DNA of 64,000 bases from positions 2,326,813 through 2,390,812 of the forward strand of contig NC_020054.1 in the NCBI RefSeq assembly GCF_000331105.1, read 5' to 3'. The notes beneath the pieces were generated by a model that searched no databases, had not been told where the DNA came from, and saw only the letters and a list, made by a program, of their open reading frames with translations. The stretch's first letter is position 1; the number at the start of each line of letters is the position of its first letter. Source of the stretch: Fibrella aestuarina BUZ 2 (GTDB lineage: Bacteria; Bacteroidota; Bacteroidia; Cytophagales; Spirosomataceae). The position numbers and the translations under genes are program-made. This document shows, piece by piece, positions 53,452 through 63,351 of this stretch.

Positions 53452-54033
53452 TTACAATTGTTTACCTGCCTTGCCGAAACAAAGCAACGCCAGCGCGATC
53501 AGGTAATGATAGGTGTCGGTAGGGTGAATGGGCAGGCTGAAGCTCGTCACTTTGGTGGCCAGCGCCATCAACATAACGGCCACAATGAGCCAGCCCATGC
53601 CCGGCAGGCGTTGCCGAAGGCCAAATACCGACAGAATCATCACCAGCAACATGCCCAACGACGAGAGAACGGGCGCAAACACGCCAAACCGGGGTGAAAC
53701 CAGCAGGGCAATAAAAAGGGCCATCCCGATCAGGGCGGTCAGACTAAAGGAAAGCTGTGAGGCGGGCCGTTTCAGCACAGCCGTATAAACGGCCACGACG
53801 ATGCACACAACCCCCATGCTGCCCGCCAATAGTGTCAATGATTCGTGCAACGGCTCCAAATCGGCGAGGCCGGCGAAGGTGAAAACCCCGGTGAGGGCGG
53901 CCAGTGAGATGGTGGAAAAGAAGAAACCCCAAAGCAAACGGCTGTAAAAAGGAACACCTTGAAAGCAGGTAACAAAGACCCAGAAACCCACGCCAGCCAG
54001 CACCGCGTCGGAGATCATGTGCGAAAGAATCAT
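53452..54033 (-). CDS. Unrecognised integral membrane protein
   Basis: A 193-residue protein with six predicted membrane helices over nearly its whole length (for example VLAGVGFWVFVTCF and FSLTALIGMALFIALL). Conserved-looking polar residues include His5 and an HPTDTYHY segment near the C-terminus, which might bind metal or heme. I do not recognise a family. It is transcribed divergently from sucD. Confidence 0.7.
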   Translation of the reverse strand: MILSHMISDAVLAGVGFWVFVTCFQGVPFYSRLLWGFFFSTISLAALTGVFTFAGLADLEPLHESLTLLAGSMGVVCIVVAVYTAVLKRPASQLSFSLTALIGMALFIALLVSPRFGVFAPVLSSLGMLLVMILSVFGLRQRLPGMGWLIVAVMLMALATKVTSFSLPIHPTDTYHYLIALALLCFGKAGKQL

Positions 54034-54057
54034 ATCGGAAGATAACGTTTTTCGGTC

Positions 54058-54065
54058 TACTTTTG
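54058..54065 (+). promoter_or_regulatory. Putative sucD -7 element
   Basis: TACTTTTG matches the Bacteroidota -7 consensus TAnnTTTG and lies about 62 bp upstream of the sucD start. A matching -33 TTG at ideal spacing is not evident, so confidence is limited. Confidence 0.4.
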
Positions 54066-54127
54066 CCCCACTTTAAGCAAAATAAGGCGTCCACGCGACG
54101 GGCATTGACCACGATTCAAAAAAAGCA

Positions 54128-55003
54128 ATGAGCGTATTAGTCAACAAGAACTCAAAAGTTATCGTACAGGGCTTCACCGGCTCGGAAGGCAGTTTCCACG
54201 CCCAGCAGATGATTGAATACGGCACCAATGTGGTGGGCGGCGTGACGCCAGGCAAAGGCGGCCAGACGCACCTCGACAAGCCCGTGTTCAATACGGTGTA
54301 CGAAGCGGTGGAAAAAGCCGGTGCCGACACGTCGATCATCTTCGTACCGCCTGCCTTTGCGGCCGATGCGATCATGGAAGCCGCTGACGCGGGTATCAAG
54401 GTTATCATCTGCATTACGGAAGGGATCCCAACCGAAGACATGGTGGCCGTGAAAGCCTACCTGCGCGACCGCGACGTACGCCTGATTGGTCCGAACTGCC
54501 CCGGCGTAATGACGGCCGAGGAATGCAAAGTGGGGATTATGCCCGGCTTTATTTTCAAGAAAGGGAAAGTGGGCATCGTATCGAAGTCAGGTACGTTGAC
54601 CTACGAAGCCGTTGACCAGCTGACCAAAGCCGGTCTGGGCCAGACAACCGCCATCGGTATCGGCGGTGACCCCATCATCGGTACCACGACCAAAGAAGCG
54701 GTTGAACTGCTGATGAACGACCCCGAAACGGAAGCCATCGTGATGATCGGCGAAATCGGTGGGGGTATGGAAGCTGAGGCGGCCCGCTGGATTAAAGCTG
54801 ACGGCAACCGCAAGCCCGTGGTTGGCTTCATTGCTGGCCAAACCGCTCCCAAAGGCCGCCGCATGGGCCATGCTGGTGCCATCGTAGGCGGTGCCGACGA
54901 CACCGCAGCGGCCAAAATGGCCATCATGCGCGAGTGCGGCATTCACGTGGTTGAGTCGCCCGCGCTCATCGGCGATACCATGTTGAAGGCACTAGGGCAA
55001 TAA
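54128..55003 (+). CDS. sucD: Succinate-CoA ligase [ADP-forming] alpha subunit
   Basis: TCA-cycle enzyme subunit that binds CoA and carries the phosphohistidine. The 291-residue protein has the Rossmann CoA site ([16 protein letters not shown]), [31 protein letters not shown], and the active histidine H248 in [12 protein letters not shown]. The length is standard. sucC is not adjacent, as in many Bacteroidota. It begins a plus-strand run leading to the gliding genes. Confidence 0.97.
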   Translation: MSVLVNKNSKVIVQGFTGSEGSFHAQQMIEYGTNVVGGVTPGKGGQTHLDKPVFNTVYEAVEKAGADTSIIFVPPAFAADAIMEAADAGIKVIICITEGIPTEDMVAVKAYLRDRDVRLIGPNCPGVMTAEECKVGIMPGFIFKKGKVGIVSKSGTLTYEAVDQLTKAGLGQTTAIGIGGDPIIGTTTKEAVELLMNDPETEAIVMIGEIGGGMEAEAARWIKADGNRKPVVGFIAGQTAPKGRRMGHAGAIVGGADDTAAAKMAIMRECGIHVVESPALIGDTMLKALGQ

Positions 55004-55047
55004 ACAAAGCCTGAAAGACAGAACGAGTGAAAGAGCGACTTTGGCGA

Positions 55048-56262
55048 ATGAACAGGGGGCAACTACGTGGTCTTACCCAAGACAGGTACGTTCGCCTTGT
55101 TATTGTCTGGCTCGTTCTTTCACTCGTTCGTGTTTTTACGCAACCCGTAATTGCCCAGGGACGGCAGGAGGGAGTCGGGCCCGCAAACGGTTTCTTTCCG
55201 GTGCACGATTTCCAGAATGACTTCGTCGTATACGATGAAGCGTTTAAAGCCTACGTCCCGTTTATTCTGGAGCAACATGCCGACGAGCAAGCCGTTAGCG
55301 CGTTTGTGGATCTGGAAAGCAACCGCCGGTACAAGCTGTTGATCCAAAGTAAACAAGATGGCTTTCTGTTTGTCGACGCGGCGCTGCGCCGGAAGTGCCC
55401 GGCGGGGCAGTGGGTCGTGCTCGACATCGATAGCCTGCACCGGCTCTACCGAAAGCCGCAGGTATTCATCACGCTCTATGGACCGGCTGTGGTCAACAAC
55501 TGGCAATTGCTGATTGGCCACGCACGGGCCATGTCGCAACAGACCATCCGGCTCAACGACGATCTGTTGAGCGTTCGCCCCCGACCCTTGTCGGGCTTCA
55601 TCGATTTCTTCAGTGTCGGTCTGCTATTCCTGCTGGCGAGCCACGCGTTTCTTTATACCTTTTTCCGGCGCGGTTTCCTGACGTACTACAGCCCGCTGAA
55701 TCTGGTCAGACTCGACCCGCCCGACGAATCGTCCCTGATCAGCAGGCCATTGGGAGGCGTGTCTATGGCCTTTACGCTCAACCTAAGCCTGGGGCTGGCT
55801 TTTCTGTTTCTTTACGTACAAAGCCAGCATATCAGCCTGTTTGGGGCTGGTGCGTTTCTGCCACAGGGGCAAACATTTGGCCAATTGCTATTAAGTTATT
55901 TAGCGGTGACAGCGGTCGTTTTCGGACTTATGCTGGGCAAGTACGCCCTGATCGCCACCGTAGGTAGCCTCTATAAGTTCGATAGCATCGTCAGCCTGCA
56001 CTATTTCCGGATTGTGGAGGCATCGCTGGTTTTCACCACGATACTGCTGTTGCTGACGGCTGCCATTAGCCCCTACAGCAGCAACTTTGAGCCATCGCCG
56101 AGTTTGGTAGTGATCCCCTTCATCGTTTACTACCTAGGGCGTTTAGGCTGGCTTTACCTGACGCTGGTACGACAGATGCCGGTCAAGAATCTCTATTTAT
56201 TTTCGTACCTTTGCATCGTGGAATTGATACCGCTCGTCATCGGCATCCGGTTTGCCGTCTGA
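55048..56262 (+). CDS. DUF4271 membrane protein
   Basis: A protein of about 404 residues with an N-terminal signal/anchor (residues 14-30), an extracytoplasmic N-terminal domain, and six C-terminal helices ending LYLFSYLCIVELIPLVIGI, the signature of DUF4271. Start set at the ATG at 55048; a GTG at 55027 is also open. The family is restricted to Bacteroidota and regularly found directly upstream of hemD and near gliding genes. Molecular function unknown; a role connected to the T9SS or cell envelope is suggested only by neighbourhood. Confidence 0.82.
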   Translation: MNRGQLRGLTQDRYVRLVIVWLVLSLVRVFTQPVIAQGRQEGVGPANGFFPVHDFQNDFVVYDEAFKAYVPFILEQHADEQAVSAFVDLESNRRYKLLIQSKQDGFLFVDAALRRKCPAGQWVVLDIDSLHRLYRKPQVFITLYGPAVVNNWQLLIGHARAMSQQTIRLNDDLLSVRPRPLSGFIDFFSVGLLFLLASHAFLYTFFRRGFLTYYSPLNLVRLDPPDESSLISRPLGGVSMAFTLNLSLGLAFLFLYVQSQHISLFGAGAFLPQGQTFGQLLLSYLAVTAVVFGLMLGKYALIATVGSLYKFDSIVSLHYFRIVEASLVFTTILLLLTAAISPYSSNFEPSPSLVVIPFIVYYLGRLGWLYLTLVRQMPVKNLYLFSYLCIVELIPLVIGIRFAV

Positions 56263-56334
56263 CGGGTTTTGCTTCCCCGGAAGCCAGGTTCCACCCCTGT
56301 TTGCACCGGAACGATTTTAATGAGGTAGATTCTA

Positions 56335-57120
56335 ATGAGCCAAACCAGCACTCAGACCACAGAAGAGCGCCAGACCAAAGTCAGCCAAGTATTAGTAACT
56401 CAATCTAAGCCCGCCGACGACAAATCGCCTTATTTCGAATTAGCCTCTAAGTATAACATTACGATCGACTTTCGCCCGTTCATTCAGATTCAGGGCGTAT
56501 CCTTCAAAGATTTTCGCCGTAATAAGGTCAACATTCTTGACCACACGGCGATCATCTTTACCAGCCGTAATGCCATCGACCACTTCTTCCGGATTTGCCA
56601 GGAGGGCCGTATTGAGGTGCCTGCCGATATGAAGTATTTCTGCATCTCCGAACAGACGGCCAATTACCTCCAGAAATACATCGTCATCCGGAAGCGGAAA
56701 ATCTTTTCGGGCACGAAAACCGCTAAAGAACTTTTCGATCTGATTCGGAAGCATAAGACCGAGAAGTTCCTGTTCCCCTGCTCGAACATCCGCAGCAACG
56801 ATATTCCTGATTTTATGGACACAAGCGGTTTGCACCTCACGGAAGCCGTGATGTATGAAACCGTGGCAACCGACCTTTCCGACTTGGACATCAACCAGTA
56901 TGATCTGATTGCGTTCTTCAGCCCGTCGGGGGTAGCCTCGTTGAAAAGTAACTTTCCTGATTATCAGCAGAATGGTACGCGGCTGGCGGCGTTTGGCCCC
57001 ACCACCGCCAAAGCGATCGTGGAAGCCGGCCTGACGCTCGATATCGAAGCGCCGCTGCCCAATGCGCCTTCGATGACCGGCGCGTTGGACCTCTACATTC
57101 GAAAAGCCAACAATCCGTAA
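56335..57120 (+). CDS. hemD: Uroporphyrinogen-III synthase
   Basis: Cyclises hydroxymethylbilane to uroporphyrinogen III for tetrapyrrole synthesis. The two-domain HemD layout is recognisable: an N-terminal VSQVLVTQSKPADDKSPYF, FTSRNAIDHFF, then AVMYETVATDLSDLD, IAFFSPSGVASL and AAFGPTTAKAIVEAG, which are typical of Bacteroidota HemD. Length 261 is normal. It lies between DUF4271 and the PorP gene, a recurrent Bacteroidota arrangement with no known functional reason. Confidence 0.92.
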   Translation: MSQTSTQTTEERQTKVSQVLVTQSKPADDKSPYFELASKYNITIDFRPFIQIQGVSFKDFRRNKVNILDHTAIIFTSRNAIDHFFRICQEGRIEVPADMKYFCISEQTANYLQKYIVIRKRKIFSGTKTAKELFDLIRKHKTEKFLFPCSNIRSNDIPDFMDTSGLHLTEAVMYETVATDLSDLDINQYDLIAFFSPSGVASLKSNFPDYQQNGTRLAAFGPTTAKAIVEAGLTLDIEAPLPNAPSMTGALDLYIRKANNP

Positions 57121-57264
57121 CAACACCGGGTTGTTAAGAGGCCGAGACCAGTAGTTAGCCCTGATAAACTACCGGTTTCGGCCTTTTTCTTGACCAATAT
57201 TTTGTGTTTACGGGCGTTAATCAATTACTTGGTCAAAACGCTATCGGTTTGGATCCCTTGCTCT

Positions 57265-58227
57265 ATGCTTCGCAAACTCTACGTGCTTATTGGTGGGTGT
57301 TTACTGGCCACGTCGGCCTATGGTCAGCAAGACCCGCAGTTTAGCTTATTTCCGTTTACACCTACAGTCGTCAATCCGGCAGCGGTTGGGTCAGAAGGGG
57401 TGACCCGCATTCAGTTTATCCATCGTACACAGTGGGCCGGTTACCAGACGTCGTCGGGCGCGAGCGGCTCGCCCACCACGCAACTGCTCACGGCAAGCTT
57501 ACCCCTCACGCGCCTTAACAGTGGCGTAGGTATCTATGCCTTCAACGATCAGCTTGGCCCGATCAGCAATCAATCGTTCCAACTGGCCTACGCGTATCGC
57601 TTACCCCTAAAGTCAGGTACGTTGGCGGTGGGTGTACAGGCCGGGCTGTTCAACAAACGAATCGATTACACGGGCGCAATCATCAACGATCCGAACGACC
57701 CGCTGGTGCCAACCGGGATTTACTCGCAGATGCAGCCTGATATCAGCGCCGGTATCTATTATAACACGGTCGACTACTGGATTGGGGCGAGTCTCTTCCA
57801 CATCAATTCACCAGCCTACAAGCTGGGTACCGACCGGGCGATCAACCCGCTGTCGCGCACGGCCTATCTGTCGGCAGGGTATCGGCTGGGGCTGACCTAC
57901 GAGATTGACCTGCAGCCGTCGATTCTGTACAAATACAGCACCGAGCCGGGGCCGCAGGCTTCGTCGCTCGACGCCAACCTGCTGGCTACCTATAATGGCC
58001 GCTATTTTGCCGGGTTGAGTTACCGGGTGCAGGAGTCGATCACGGTCATGGCGGGGCTGAATATGCTGGCCAATAATGCACTACGATTTGGGCTGGCCTA
58101 CGACGCCGTGGCATTCGGTACGCAGGCTAAGAACCCGGCGTCGTACGAGCTGATGCTGAGCTATGCCTTACCGGCGCCAAGCACCAACAAGAAGCCCATT
58201 ATCCGGACGCCGCGCTTCCGGTATTAA
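57265..58227 (+). CDS. PorP/SprF-family T9SS outer-membrane protein
   Basis: Signal peptide (MLRKLYVLIGGCLLATSAYG, cut at YGQQ) then the PorP/SprF pattern DPQFSLFPFTPTVVNPAAVG, beta-barrel repeats and a final aromatic strand. The start at the ATG at 57265 is preferred over the TTG at 57190, which adds an unlikely leader. PorP/SprF-type proteins anchor partner proteins or ring components of the type IX secretion system and often precede gldKLMN. The barrel has about 300 residues after the signal. A gap of 214 bp, AT-rich, precedes gldK. Confidence 0.9.
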   Translation: MLRKLYVLIGGCLLATSAYGQQDPQFSLFPFTPTVVNPAAVGSEGVTRIQFIHRTQWAGYQTSSGASGSPTTQLLTASLPLTRLNSGVGIYAFNDQLGPISNQSFQLAYAYRLPLKSGTLAVGVQAGLFNKRIDYTGAIINDPNDPLVPTGIYSQMQPDISAGIYYNTVDYWIGASLFHINSPAYKLGTDRAINPLSRTAYLSAGYRLGLTYEIDLQPSILYKYSTEPGPQASSLDANLLATYNGRYFAGLSYRVQESITVMAGLNMLANNALRFGLAYDAVAFGTQAKNPASYELMLSYALPAPSTNKKPIIRTPRFRY

Positions 58228-58441
58228 TGCCGTGACGTACCAAAAAATCGCTTCTCGCTACATCTGGATAGACAAATTGGCTTTATTCTTGTTAGGCACT
58301 TTGCATCCATCCCCTTAATTTTGACCTTCCCTCGTTTAATTCGCTGCTTTTGAAGCCTCAAATGAGCTTTTTCGGAAAAAAAGGAGGGTATACAATAACA
58401 GAACGGATTTTCGTTCTATCGCTGAGTCTTGCACAAGTTTT
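58228..58441. promoter_or_regulatory. Upstream region of gldK
   Basis: A 214-bp AT-rich gap between porP-like and gldK, with an A-run at 58377-58384. It likely carries the gldKLMN promoter; no clear boxes could be assigned. Confidence 0.4.
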
Positions 58442-59608
58442 ATGCTTTATACAAATATGGAATCGAACCGAATGCCTGCACTAACACTCCGGGGTGCGTT
58501 GGTTGTGGCAACAGTGTTGATTTTACAGAGCTGTGGCTTTTTAAAATCAAAAATGGGAGGTGGGAAAGGTAGTGACGTGGGCGTAGCAAACGGTGAAATC
58601 GTGGCTAAATCGCGTCCTGGTTATCGGCAGACAACCCCATACGGCATGGTGCTGGTGCCTTCAGGCTCCTTCATCATGGGTCAGGCTGATGAAGATGTAG
58701 CGGCTACGCAAATAAACATGAACCGCCGCGTAACGATTAGCTCGTTCTACATGGATGATACCGAGGTGACCAACCACGAGTACCGTCAGTACGTCAACGC
58801 GCTGTTGGCCGACTCAGTGGCAACGCTGGGTGAGGAAGAAATCATGGCGCGCTTCTACCCGGATACGACCGTCTGGAAAAACGACTTCACGTACCACAAC
58901 GGTGACCCCATGCTGGAATACTACTACGGGCACCCGGCCTTTGATACGTACCCAGTCGTGGGTGTAAGCTGGAAAGCAGCACAGCATTTCTGCCAGTGGC
59001 GTACTAACCTCTACAACGACTACCGCACGAAAGAAGGCATGGTTAACTCACCCCGGTTCCGCCTACCATCGGAGGCCGAGTGGGAATGGGCTGCCCGCGG
59101 TGGCAAGCAAGGCGCTAAGTACCCCTGGGGTAACCCATACGTGGCTAACGGCAAAGGCTGCTACCTGGCTAACTTCAAGCCGCAACGGGGTAACTTCGAT
59201 GCAGATGGCTACCCATATACGGCTCCAGCCAACTCGTACAACGCCAACGAATACGGCTTGTACAACATGGCGGGTAACGTGTCGGAGTGGTGCCGCGATG
59301 CCTACGCCGATAACTCAAACGCCATCGTTTGGGATATGAACCCCGACAACCAGAATGCCGACGAACCCCGTAAAGTAATCCGGGGCGGATCGTGGAAAGA
59401 TATTGCGTACTACTTGGAATCAGGTACGCGTGCCTACGAAGACGAGAATGCGCGTCGCTCATACATTGGCTTCCGTTGCGTAATGGATAACCTCGAAGGT
59501 CGCACGGCGGCTGCGCGGGGTGGTCGGGCTGCCGCTTCGTCAAAATCGAAGTCATCGAAGAGCAGCAACAGCAGCAGCAAAGGCATGCGTAACAGCAAAA
59601 AGGCTTAA
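58442..59608 (+). CDS. gldK: T9SS/gliding lipoprotein GldK
   Basis: Outer-membrane lipoprotein that forms the T9SS ring with GldN. The lipobox is LILQSC. A sulfatase-modifying-factor (FGE-sulfatase) fold follows: MVLVPSGSFIMGQ, DDTEVTNHEYRQYV, FRLPSEAEWEWAARGG, NMAGNVSEWCRDAY, IRGGSWKD and YIGFRCV, the standard GldK motifs. The C-terminus is a Ser/Lys-rich tail (KSKSSKSSNSSSKG). The first ATG is at 58442; later ATGs at 58457 and 58472 would give a shorter leader. First gene of a gldKLMN operon. Confidence 0.96.
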   Translation: MLYTNMESNRMPALTLRGALVVATVLILQSCGFLKSKMGGGKGSDVGVANGEIVAKSRPGYRQTTPYGMVLVPSGSFIMGQADEDVAATQINMNRRVTISSFYMDDTEVTNHEYRQYVNALLADSVATLGEEEIMARFYPDTTVWKNDFTYHNGDPMLEYYYGHPAFDTYPVVGVSWKAAQHFCQWRTNLYNDYRTKEGMVNSPRFRLPSEAEWEWAARGGKQGAKYPWGNPYVANGKGCYLANFKPQRGNFDADGYPYTAPANSYNANEYGLYNMAGNVSEWCRDAYADNSNAIVWDMNPDNQNADEPRKVIRGGSWKDIAYYLESGTRAYEDENARRSYIGFRCVMDNLEGRTAAARGGRAAASSKSKSSKSSNSSSKGMRNSKKA

Positions 59609-59654
59609 TCCTTTCTAATCCACTTCTTATAATTTTCTACAGTAAAACTGACTC

Positions 59655-60473
59655 ATGGCAGCAGGTAAAGTAAATTTCTTCTGGGATCGTCTCGTTCCTA
59701 CTATCTATAGCGCTGGGGCCGCCGTTGTTATCATGGGAGCCTGGGCAAAAATCACCCACAACGAACAATTTGGCTGGATGCTGACGGCTGGTCTTCTGAC
59801 CGAGGTTGTCATCTTCGCCCTGTATGCCGTTCAGAGCTTCACGATGCCGGCTACGGCCGCATCGGACTACGAATGGGAGCGTGTGTACCCCGAGTTGGCC
59901 CCCGATTATAAAGGTGAAGTTCGGAAAGCGGTTGCTACGCCGCAGGCCAATGGGCTGACGGCCAATATGGATCAGATGCTGGCGCAGGCCAAAATCACCC
60001 CCGACGTGTTTGAAAAGCTGGGCTCTGGCTTCCAGAACCTGAACAACACGGTGTCGAAACTGACCGACCTGACCGATGCAACCGTAGCGACTAACGACTA
60101 CGCCCGCAATGTGAAGTCGGCCTCGGGCGCGATCTCTGAAATGAACAAATCGTACGGTACCGCCATCACCGCCATGAACTCAATGGCCGATGCGACGACC
60201 GACGCCAAAGATTACCGCGATCAGTTCCAGAAAGTAACCAAGAACATGGGTGCGCTGAACGCCGTCTATGAACTGGAATTGCAGGATACCAACAAGCACC
60301 TGAAAGCGATGAACGCTTTCTACGGTAACCTGACGAGCGCGATGCAGAATATGGCCGATGCCAGCAAAGACACGCAGCAGTTCAAAAATGAGCTGTCGAA
60401 ACTGACGGGCAACCTGGCTTCACTGAACAACGTATACGGCAGCATGCTGACTGCTATGCGCGGCGGTAACTAA
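59655..60473 (+). CDS. gldL: T9SS motor protein GldL
   Basis: Inner-membrane motor subunit that uses the proton gradient to power the T9SS and gliding with GldM. Two N-terminal membrane helices are visible (residues 15-33 and 40-62), the second containing TEVVIFALYAVQSF with the conserved glutamate E54. The cytoplasmic tail is alpha-helical with repeated TDATVATNDYARN-type segments, consistent with coiled-coil packing. Length 272 is typical for Cytophagales. Confidence 0.95.
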   Translation: MAAGKVNFFWDRLVPTIYSAGAAVVIMGAWAKITHNEQFGWMLTAGLLTEVVIFALYAVQSFTMPATAASDYEWERVYPELAPDYKGEVRKAVATPQANGLTANMDQMLAQAKITPDVFEKLGSGFQNLNNTVSKLTDLTDATVATNDYARNVKSASGAISEMNKSYGTAITAMNSMADATTDAKDYRDQFQKVTKNMGALNAVYELELQDTNKHLKAMNAFYGNLTSAMQNMADASKDTQQFKNELSKLTGNLASLNNVYGSMLTAMRGGN

Positions 60474-60495
60474 TCAAGTTTGGCGTTTTGGGTTT

Positions 60496-60554
60496 GACGT
60501 TTGGTGTTGTTGACACTGCACGCGGTGTGTTGTGGCTGCGCAGTACCAAACGTC
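60496..60554. repeat. Intergenic inverted repeat between gldL and gldM
   Basis: GACGTTTGGT at 60496 pairs perfectly with 60545-60554, inside a longer imperfect stem in a 134-bp gap. It could lower gldM readthrough or stabilise gldL mRNA. Related in word content to other hairpins in the window. Confidence 0.5.
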
Positions 60555-60607
60555 GGACGTTAGGCATCAATCCTTTTCTCTACACACAATATTAATCTAC
60601 CCCAATA

Positions 60608-62203
60608 ATGGCAGGTGCTAAAGAGACACCCCGTCAGAAGATGATCGGGATGATGTATCTGGTATTGACCGCGCTGCTTGCTTTGCAGGTGACGTCGGCC
60701 ATTCTGGAAAAATTCGTCCTGCTTAACAACTCACTGGAACAATCCACAGGATCAACGAACCGGGTTAACCAGGAGACGTTGGACAAAATTCGTTCGCAGG
60801 TCAGCAAAACCGGCAACCGTCCGGCCGACGCGGCTGTTCTGCAACAGGCCGATCAGGTACGTAAGATGTCGTCGGACATGGTTGCTGAACTCGACCGTTT
60901 GAAGACACAGATCGTTGAAGCGAGCGGTGGCACGGATGAGCAGGGCAACATCAAAAACCTGAGCGAAGAAGAAAAAGTAGCGCAGGTGATGGTTGGTAAC
61001 AACCGCAATGGTGAAGCTTACAAACTGCAAACGACGTTGAACACGTTTGTCAATAACCTGTCGAAGCTAGCCAACGCCAAGTTTGCGCCGATGGCCGTTG
61101 ATGGAAAGGACGACCCCATTGCTGCGCGGTCGCCGGAGCAACGAACCAAAGATTTTGCTACCCTCAACTTTGCCCAGACGCCCGTCCCCGCTGCCTTGGC
61201 CGTACTGAGCCAGAAGCAGGCTGACGTGCGCCGGATTGAAGGTGAAACGCTCGATGCCCTGGCTGCCCGTGTGGGTGCGCAGGACGTTAAGTTCGACAAA
61301 ATCATGGCCATGCTGAGCATGGAATCGAAGGTAGTCGTGGCCGGTACGAAGTTTAAAGGTGAGATGTTCCTGGCCGCTTCGTCGTCTGGTATCCAACCGC
61401 GCATGAGCTTGAGTGGTGGTCCGGTACGTATGGATAATGGCCGGGGTATCATCGAGTTTACGGCACAGGGTGGTGGCAGCTACGATAAAAATGGACTGGC
61501 CCGCCGCGTGCTGTCAGGTTCGATTTCGTACAACGCACCCGACGGTACGGTGAAAACGGTGCCGATGCAGGCTGAATATTTCGTGGCCAAACCGACCTAC
61601 AACATCGAGACAGGTACGTTGCCACCGATGTATCTGGGTTGCGAAAACAAACTGAGTATTCAGAGTCCGCAGTTAGGTGCACTATGGAATCCTAGCATTA
61701 CCGGAGCCGGTGCGCAGGTGATTCAATCTGGTGAGCGTGGTAAAGTAACGGTTGTGCCCAACTCGGCTTCAGTTCGCCTGACGATTTCCAACCAGGGAAG
61801 TGTGCTTGGTTCGGAAGATTTCCGGGTTCAGCGTGTGCCCCGCCCAACCATCGAATATTTGGTTGGCGGACGGCCTGCCACTGATCCGCGTGGTGTACCC
61901 GTGGGTTCAGCGCGTAGCCTTCAGGTACGTGCTGTCGCCGATCCAAGCTTCCTGGCAGCAGCACCGAATGATGCCAACTTCCGGGTGACGGGTATAACCG
62001 TAAACTTGGCGCGCGGTACTCGCCGTATTTTTGGACCTGTGGCGTTAGGGCCTGGAGGTGGTTCACTAGGCGCTATGGCAGCTGAAATGGAACCGGGTGA
62101 TCGGATTTCAATTCAGGTCGAAGGCGTGCAGCGGCGTAATTTCCGGGGCGATATTAGTGAGGTGCCAATGGGTAACCTCATTCAAAACATAGCGCTCTAT
62201 TAA
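60608..62203 (+). CDS. gldM: T9SS motor protein GldM
   Basis: Partner of GldL; a single N-terminal helix and four periplasmic beta domains carry torque to the outer ring. MAGAKETPRQKMIGMMYLVLTALLALQVTSAIL, cut here as two parts, is the canonical GldM start with the membrane helix at about 16-35. The periplasmic region shows EKFVLLNNSLE and later YLGCENKLSIQSPQLG. The 531-residue length is standard. Follows gldL after a hairpin-bearing gap. Confidence 0.95.
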   Translation: MAGAKETPRQKMIGMMYLVLTALLALQVTSAILEKFVLLNNSLEQSTGSTNRVNQETLDKIRSQVSKTGNRPADAAVLQQADQVRKMSSDMVAELDRLKTQIVEASGGTDEQGNIKNLSEEEKVAQVMVGNNRNGEAYKLQTTLNTFVNNLSKLANAKFAPMAVDGKDDPIAARSPEQRTKDFATLNFAQTPVPAALAVLSQKQADVRRIEGETLDALAARVGAQDVKFDKIMAMLSMESKVVVAGTKFKGEMFLAASSSGIQPRMSLSGGPVRMDNGRGIIEFTAQGGGSYDKNGLARRVLSGSISYNAPDGTVKTVPMQAEYFVAKPTYNIETGTLPPMYLGCENKLSIQSPQLGALWNPSITGAGAQVIQSGERGKVTVVPNSASVRLTISNQGSVLGSEDFRVQRVPRPTIEYLVGGRPATDPRGVPVGSARSLQVRAVADPSFLAAAPNDANFRVTGITVNLARGTRRIFGPVALGPGGGSLGAMAAEMEPGDRISIQVEGVQRRNFRGDISEVPMGNLIQNIALY

Positions 62204-62264
62204 TGTACTAAAGCGGGCGTTGGCCCGTTTTTAGCTTAGACAGTTAATGACCTTATATCCAGCG

Positions 62265-63338
62265 ATGAAGCAGGCTACGATGATACGGACAATGGCGCTA
62301 TCGGCAACGGCAGTGTTGACCTTGGCGGGCAGTGCAGCCATAGCCCAGGAGCGCGACAACAGCAAATACAACTCGATGTCGGTGCGCCCGATCAACGAGA
62401 ACGATATTATGATGAAGAAGACGCTCTGGCGTCGGATTGATCTAAAAGAAACGCAGAACGCCAGTATGTTTTCGAAGAACAATGAGATTACTAAGTACCT
62501 CATTGACGCGGTGAAAGCGGGCTTGCTTGATGCTTACGCGAATGACTCGTGTACCCGGAAAATCGATCCGTCGAAATTCCACGAGGCGATTTTGGTACCG
62601 AACACTGACGGCGGTCTGTCGAAAGAAGAGATCGAAGCTGGTTTTGGTCAGCAAGCGGCCGGTGGCAAAGACGATGGCTGGGGAAATCCAGCGAAGAAGG
62701 ACGATCCCAAGGCAACGGCTAAAACCAAACCGGCGGATGACGGCTGGGGGGCTCCTGCCCCCAAGAAAGCCGCTGCTGACGATGGTTGGGGTGCTCCCGT
62801 GAAGAAAACGGCTAAAGCAAGCAGCAAGAAAGGCAAGAAGGCTACGCAGCCCGTTGCTGAAGCTAAACCCGAAGCGGTTACAACAGCAGCACCAGCTAGC
62901 TCAACCGCACCGACCTTCTCAGGCGACGAGCGTTTTGCCAAGGAGTTCAACGTACTTGAAGTGAAAGAAGACTGGATCTTCGACAAAAAGCGGTCACGGC
63001 TGTATTATGATATTCAGACGGTAACCATGTTGCTACCGGCTGACAAGAATGCCGCTGGTTTTGAAGTACCGGTAGCGACGTTCAAATACAAAGATCTGGA
63101 CAAGCTGTTCCGCTCAGACCCGAAGAAATTTGTGTGGTATAACCCGCAAAATCAGGCCCAGCACAAGAACCTCGCTGATGCCTTCGACCTTCGCTTGTTC
63201 TATGGTCGGATCACGAAAGTGGCTAACCCGGAAGATAAAGACCTCGTTGGTATTTACGGCGATAAAGAAGGTCTGATGAAGTCGTATCAGAGCGAGTATG
63301 AACTGATGGAGATCGAGCACGGTCTCTGGGAATACTAA
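62265..63338 (+). CDS. gldN: T9SS ring protein GldN with DDGWG repeats
   Basis: Periplasmic ring component partner of GldK. Signal peptide ends AAIAQ; the body contains NDIMMKKTLWRRIDLKE, typical of GldN N-termini, and KEDWIFDKKRSRLYYDI then KDLVGIYGDKEGL near the C-terminus. The ATG at 62265 fits the signal peptide; 62247 is an alternative. Residues about 136-193 form an Ala/Lys/Pro-rich insertion with three DDGWG-x-P repeats (62670, 62736, 62778), absent from GldN proteins as I know them. The hairpin at 63352 follows. Confidence 0.94.
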   Translation: MKQATMIRTMALSATAVLTLAGSAAIAQERDNSKYNSMSVRPINENDIMMKKTLWRRIDLKETQNASMFSKNNEITKYLIDAVKAGLLDAYANDSCTRKIDPSKFHEAILVPNTDGGLSKEEIEAGFGQQAAGGKDDGWGNPAKKDDPKATAKTKPADDGWGAPAPKKAAADDGWGAPVKKTAKASSKKGKKATQPVAEAKPEAVTTAAPASSTAPTFSGDERFAKEFNVLEVKEDWIFDKKRSRLYYDIQTVTMLLPADKNAAGFEVPVATFKYKDLDKLFRSDPKKFVWYNPQNQAQHKNLADAFDLRLFYGRITKVANPEDKDLVGIYGDKEGLMKSYQSEYELMEIEHGLWEY

Positions 63339-63351
63339 GAGACGTTTAACG

